Source: Populus alba
Taxonomy: Eukaryota > Streptophyta > Magnoliopsida > Malpighiales > Salicaceae
Length of the DNA stretch: 64,000 nucleotides
NCBI RefSeq assembly: GCF_005239225.2
Contig: NC_133299.1
Span: 1,430,967 to 1,494,966 of the forward strand
Direction of reading: 5' to 3'
Positions 63,031 through 64,000 of this stretch are shown here, piece by piece. How positions within the stretch are numbered: position 1 is the stretch's first letter; every line of letters starts with the position of its first letter. Under the pieces are notes generated by a model. That model worked only from the letters and a program-made list of their open reading frames with translations, was not told the DNA's origin and ran no database searches. Position numbers and translations under genes: made by a program.

Positions 63031-63470
63031 CAGTAAATTATTTTTCACTTAAAAATAAATTAAAATATATTTTTTTATTTTATTTTTTTTTTGATATCAT
63101 TATATCAAAATAATCTAAAAATATATAAAAAATTAATTTTAATTTTTTTTTTTAAGAAACAAGGTTCTCGAACACTTCTTTAGTTATAACCAGAAAATGT
63201 AGGTTGTTCTGCAGATGCAACCGACACTAGTTTTTGAGCTTATTTGGCAGTATAGTTGTGGTTGTTTTTCAAATAACTTTTTGTATCAAAATGCATACCA
63301 ATGATTTTTTTATTTTTAAAAAATTATTTTTGACATCAGCACATTAAAATGATTTGAAAACACTAAAAACATATTAATTTGAAGTTAATAAAAAAATAAA
63401 AAAATTTAAATTTTTTTAAAAATATTTTTAAAACGGAGAAACAAACAATCTCTTTAACCATGTTAAGAGT
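63000..63470. mobile_element. Two adjacent MITE-like elements
   Basis: The first (about 63000-63175) has gtttgaaagtacggttgtgg, then a centre tgatatcattatatcaaaat. The second (about 63236-63455) has ttggcagtatagttgtggtt, gacatcagcacattaaaatg and aatttttttaaaaatatttt. Both belong to the same family as the copy at 32180 and are non-coding. Confidence 0.6.
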
Positions 63471-63596
63471 TATAATTAAACAAAAACCACTATCATATAA
63501 AACACACAATATGACAGGAGACAAAACACTTTATTAATATATTGATGTGTCACTGACGTGCTGTCACCGTTGCCTACAGCATCAAAACCTTATCAT

Positions 63597-63617
63597 CCCC
63601 CCCCCCCCCCCCCCCCC
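63597..63617. repeat. Poly-C run of 21
   Basis: A pure run of 21 C in AT-rich DNA. On the other strand it is a G run able to form quadruplex-like structures, and it is a likely sequencing or assembly weak point. Confidence 0.9.
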
Positions 63618-64000
63618 GAAGAATAAGCCTTCAATAATTTCTACAACCATCAACATCAACATAAATTAATAAATTCTTATCACAAATCAGGATAGATATT
63701 ATCGTAAGAATAAAATTATTAATATATAATTATTAATTTTAAAATTTATAAAATTAATTAAGATATAATTTAGTTCACTCATATTAATCTAGAAAAAAAA
63801 TTACTTATCAGAAATACCTTTGTAATTAAAAAAAAAAAAAAAAACAAAGAGTTTGTCCAGCGAAAGAGATACGTGCAGAGGATGGTTCTTTGCATCTAGA
63901 CATGAGGTGGTCTTTTCCAGTCTACAATACTGTATTTTTTTAAGATATTTATTTTTATACATAAACGTCAGTCCAATTTATAAGTAGATTTATTCCTTGA
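63618..64000. other. AT-rich right edge, no gene
   Basis: Nothing coding was seen. A poly-A run of 16 lies at 63829-63844, followed by DNA of slightly more balanced composition that may lead to a feature outside the window. Confidence 0.4.

Overview
The window is nuclear DNA of a woody eudicot. Populus or another Salicaceae is most likely. This is inferred from the gene content (a UGT71 tandem pair close to UGT85 genes, as in poplar), from intron-rich plant genes separated by very AT-rich spacers, and from many copies of a short AT-rich MITE-like element. No alignment was run. Intron borders were set by hand from GT/AG sites and conserved protein joins, and each model keeps its frame across every junction.

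Layout. 1-10 kb: a UGT71-type glucosyltransferase cluster with two intact intronless genes (4415-5860 and 8367-9803, +). Around them lie a decayed Ty1/copia element (about 1550-3890), a degenerate tandem array (46-1130), a repeated UGT 3' flank (1-1345 matches 5940-6385), a CACTA-like remnant and a CGGTTT-rich repeat. The repeated flank suggests a further UGT copy just left of the window. 11.6-14.6 kb (-): choline-phosphate cytidylyltransferase, 8 exons, with one GC-AG intron. 16.6-18.1 kb (-): a two-domain heavy-metal-associated isoprenylated plant protein (HIPP). 19.2-21.6 kb (-): a pectin methylesterase with no PRO region. 22.9-24.2 kb (+): a PPR pseudogene. 25.9-26.2 kb: an Au-like SINE with an 18-bp target-site duplication. 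29.0-29.7 kb (-): a VQ protein of the JAV1/VQ22 type with two upstream G-boxes. 30-35.8 kb: gene-poor, with microsatellites, MITEs and a 65-bp minisatellite. 35.8-39.1 kb: an intact UGT85 gene (-) head-to-head with a broken UGT85 copy (+). 39.6-53.2 kb (-): three tandem members of the FAR1/FHY3 family of transposase-derived transcription factors. These are an intact FAR1-related gene, a FAR1-like pseudogene and an intact FHY3 orthologue. 56.1-60.3 kb (+): a DHHC protein S-acyltransferase. 60.3-64 kb: repeats.

Themes. Two small-molecule glycosyltransferase families sit about 26 kb apart; UGT71 and UGT85 enzymes make phenolic and other glycosides. The FAR1/FHY3 trio shows duplication, decay of the middle copy and retention of its neighbours. 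Both intact members end in a run of small phase-0 exons that encode about 23-residue repeats. The least explained element is a 0.5-kb array of degenerate TTAATCGG-type words (43447-43932) just upstream of the first FAR1-related gene.
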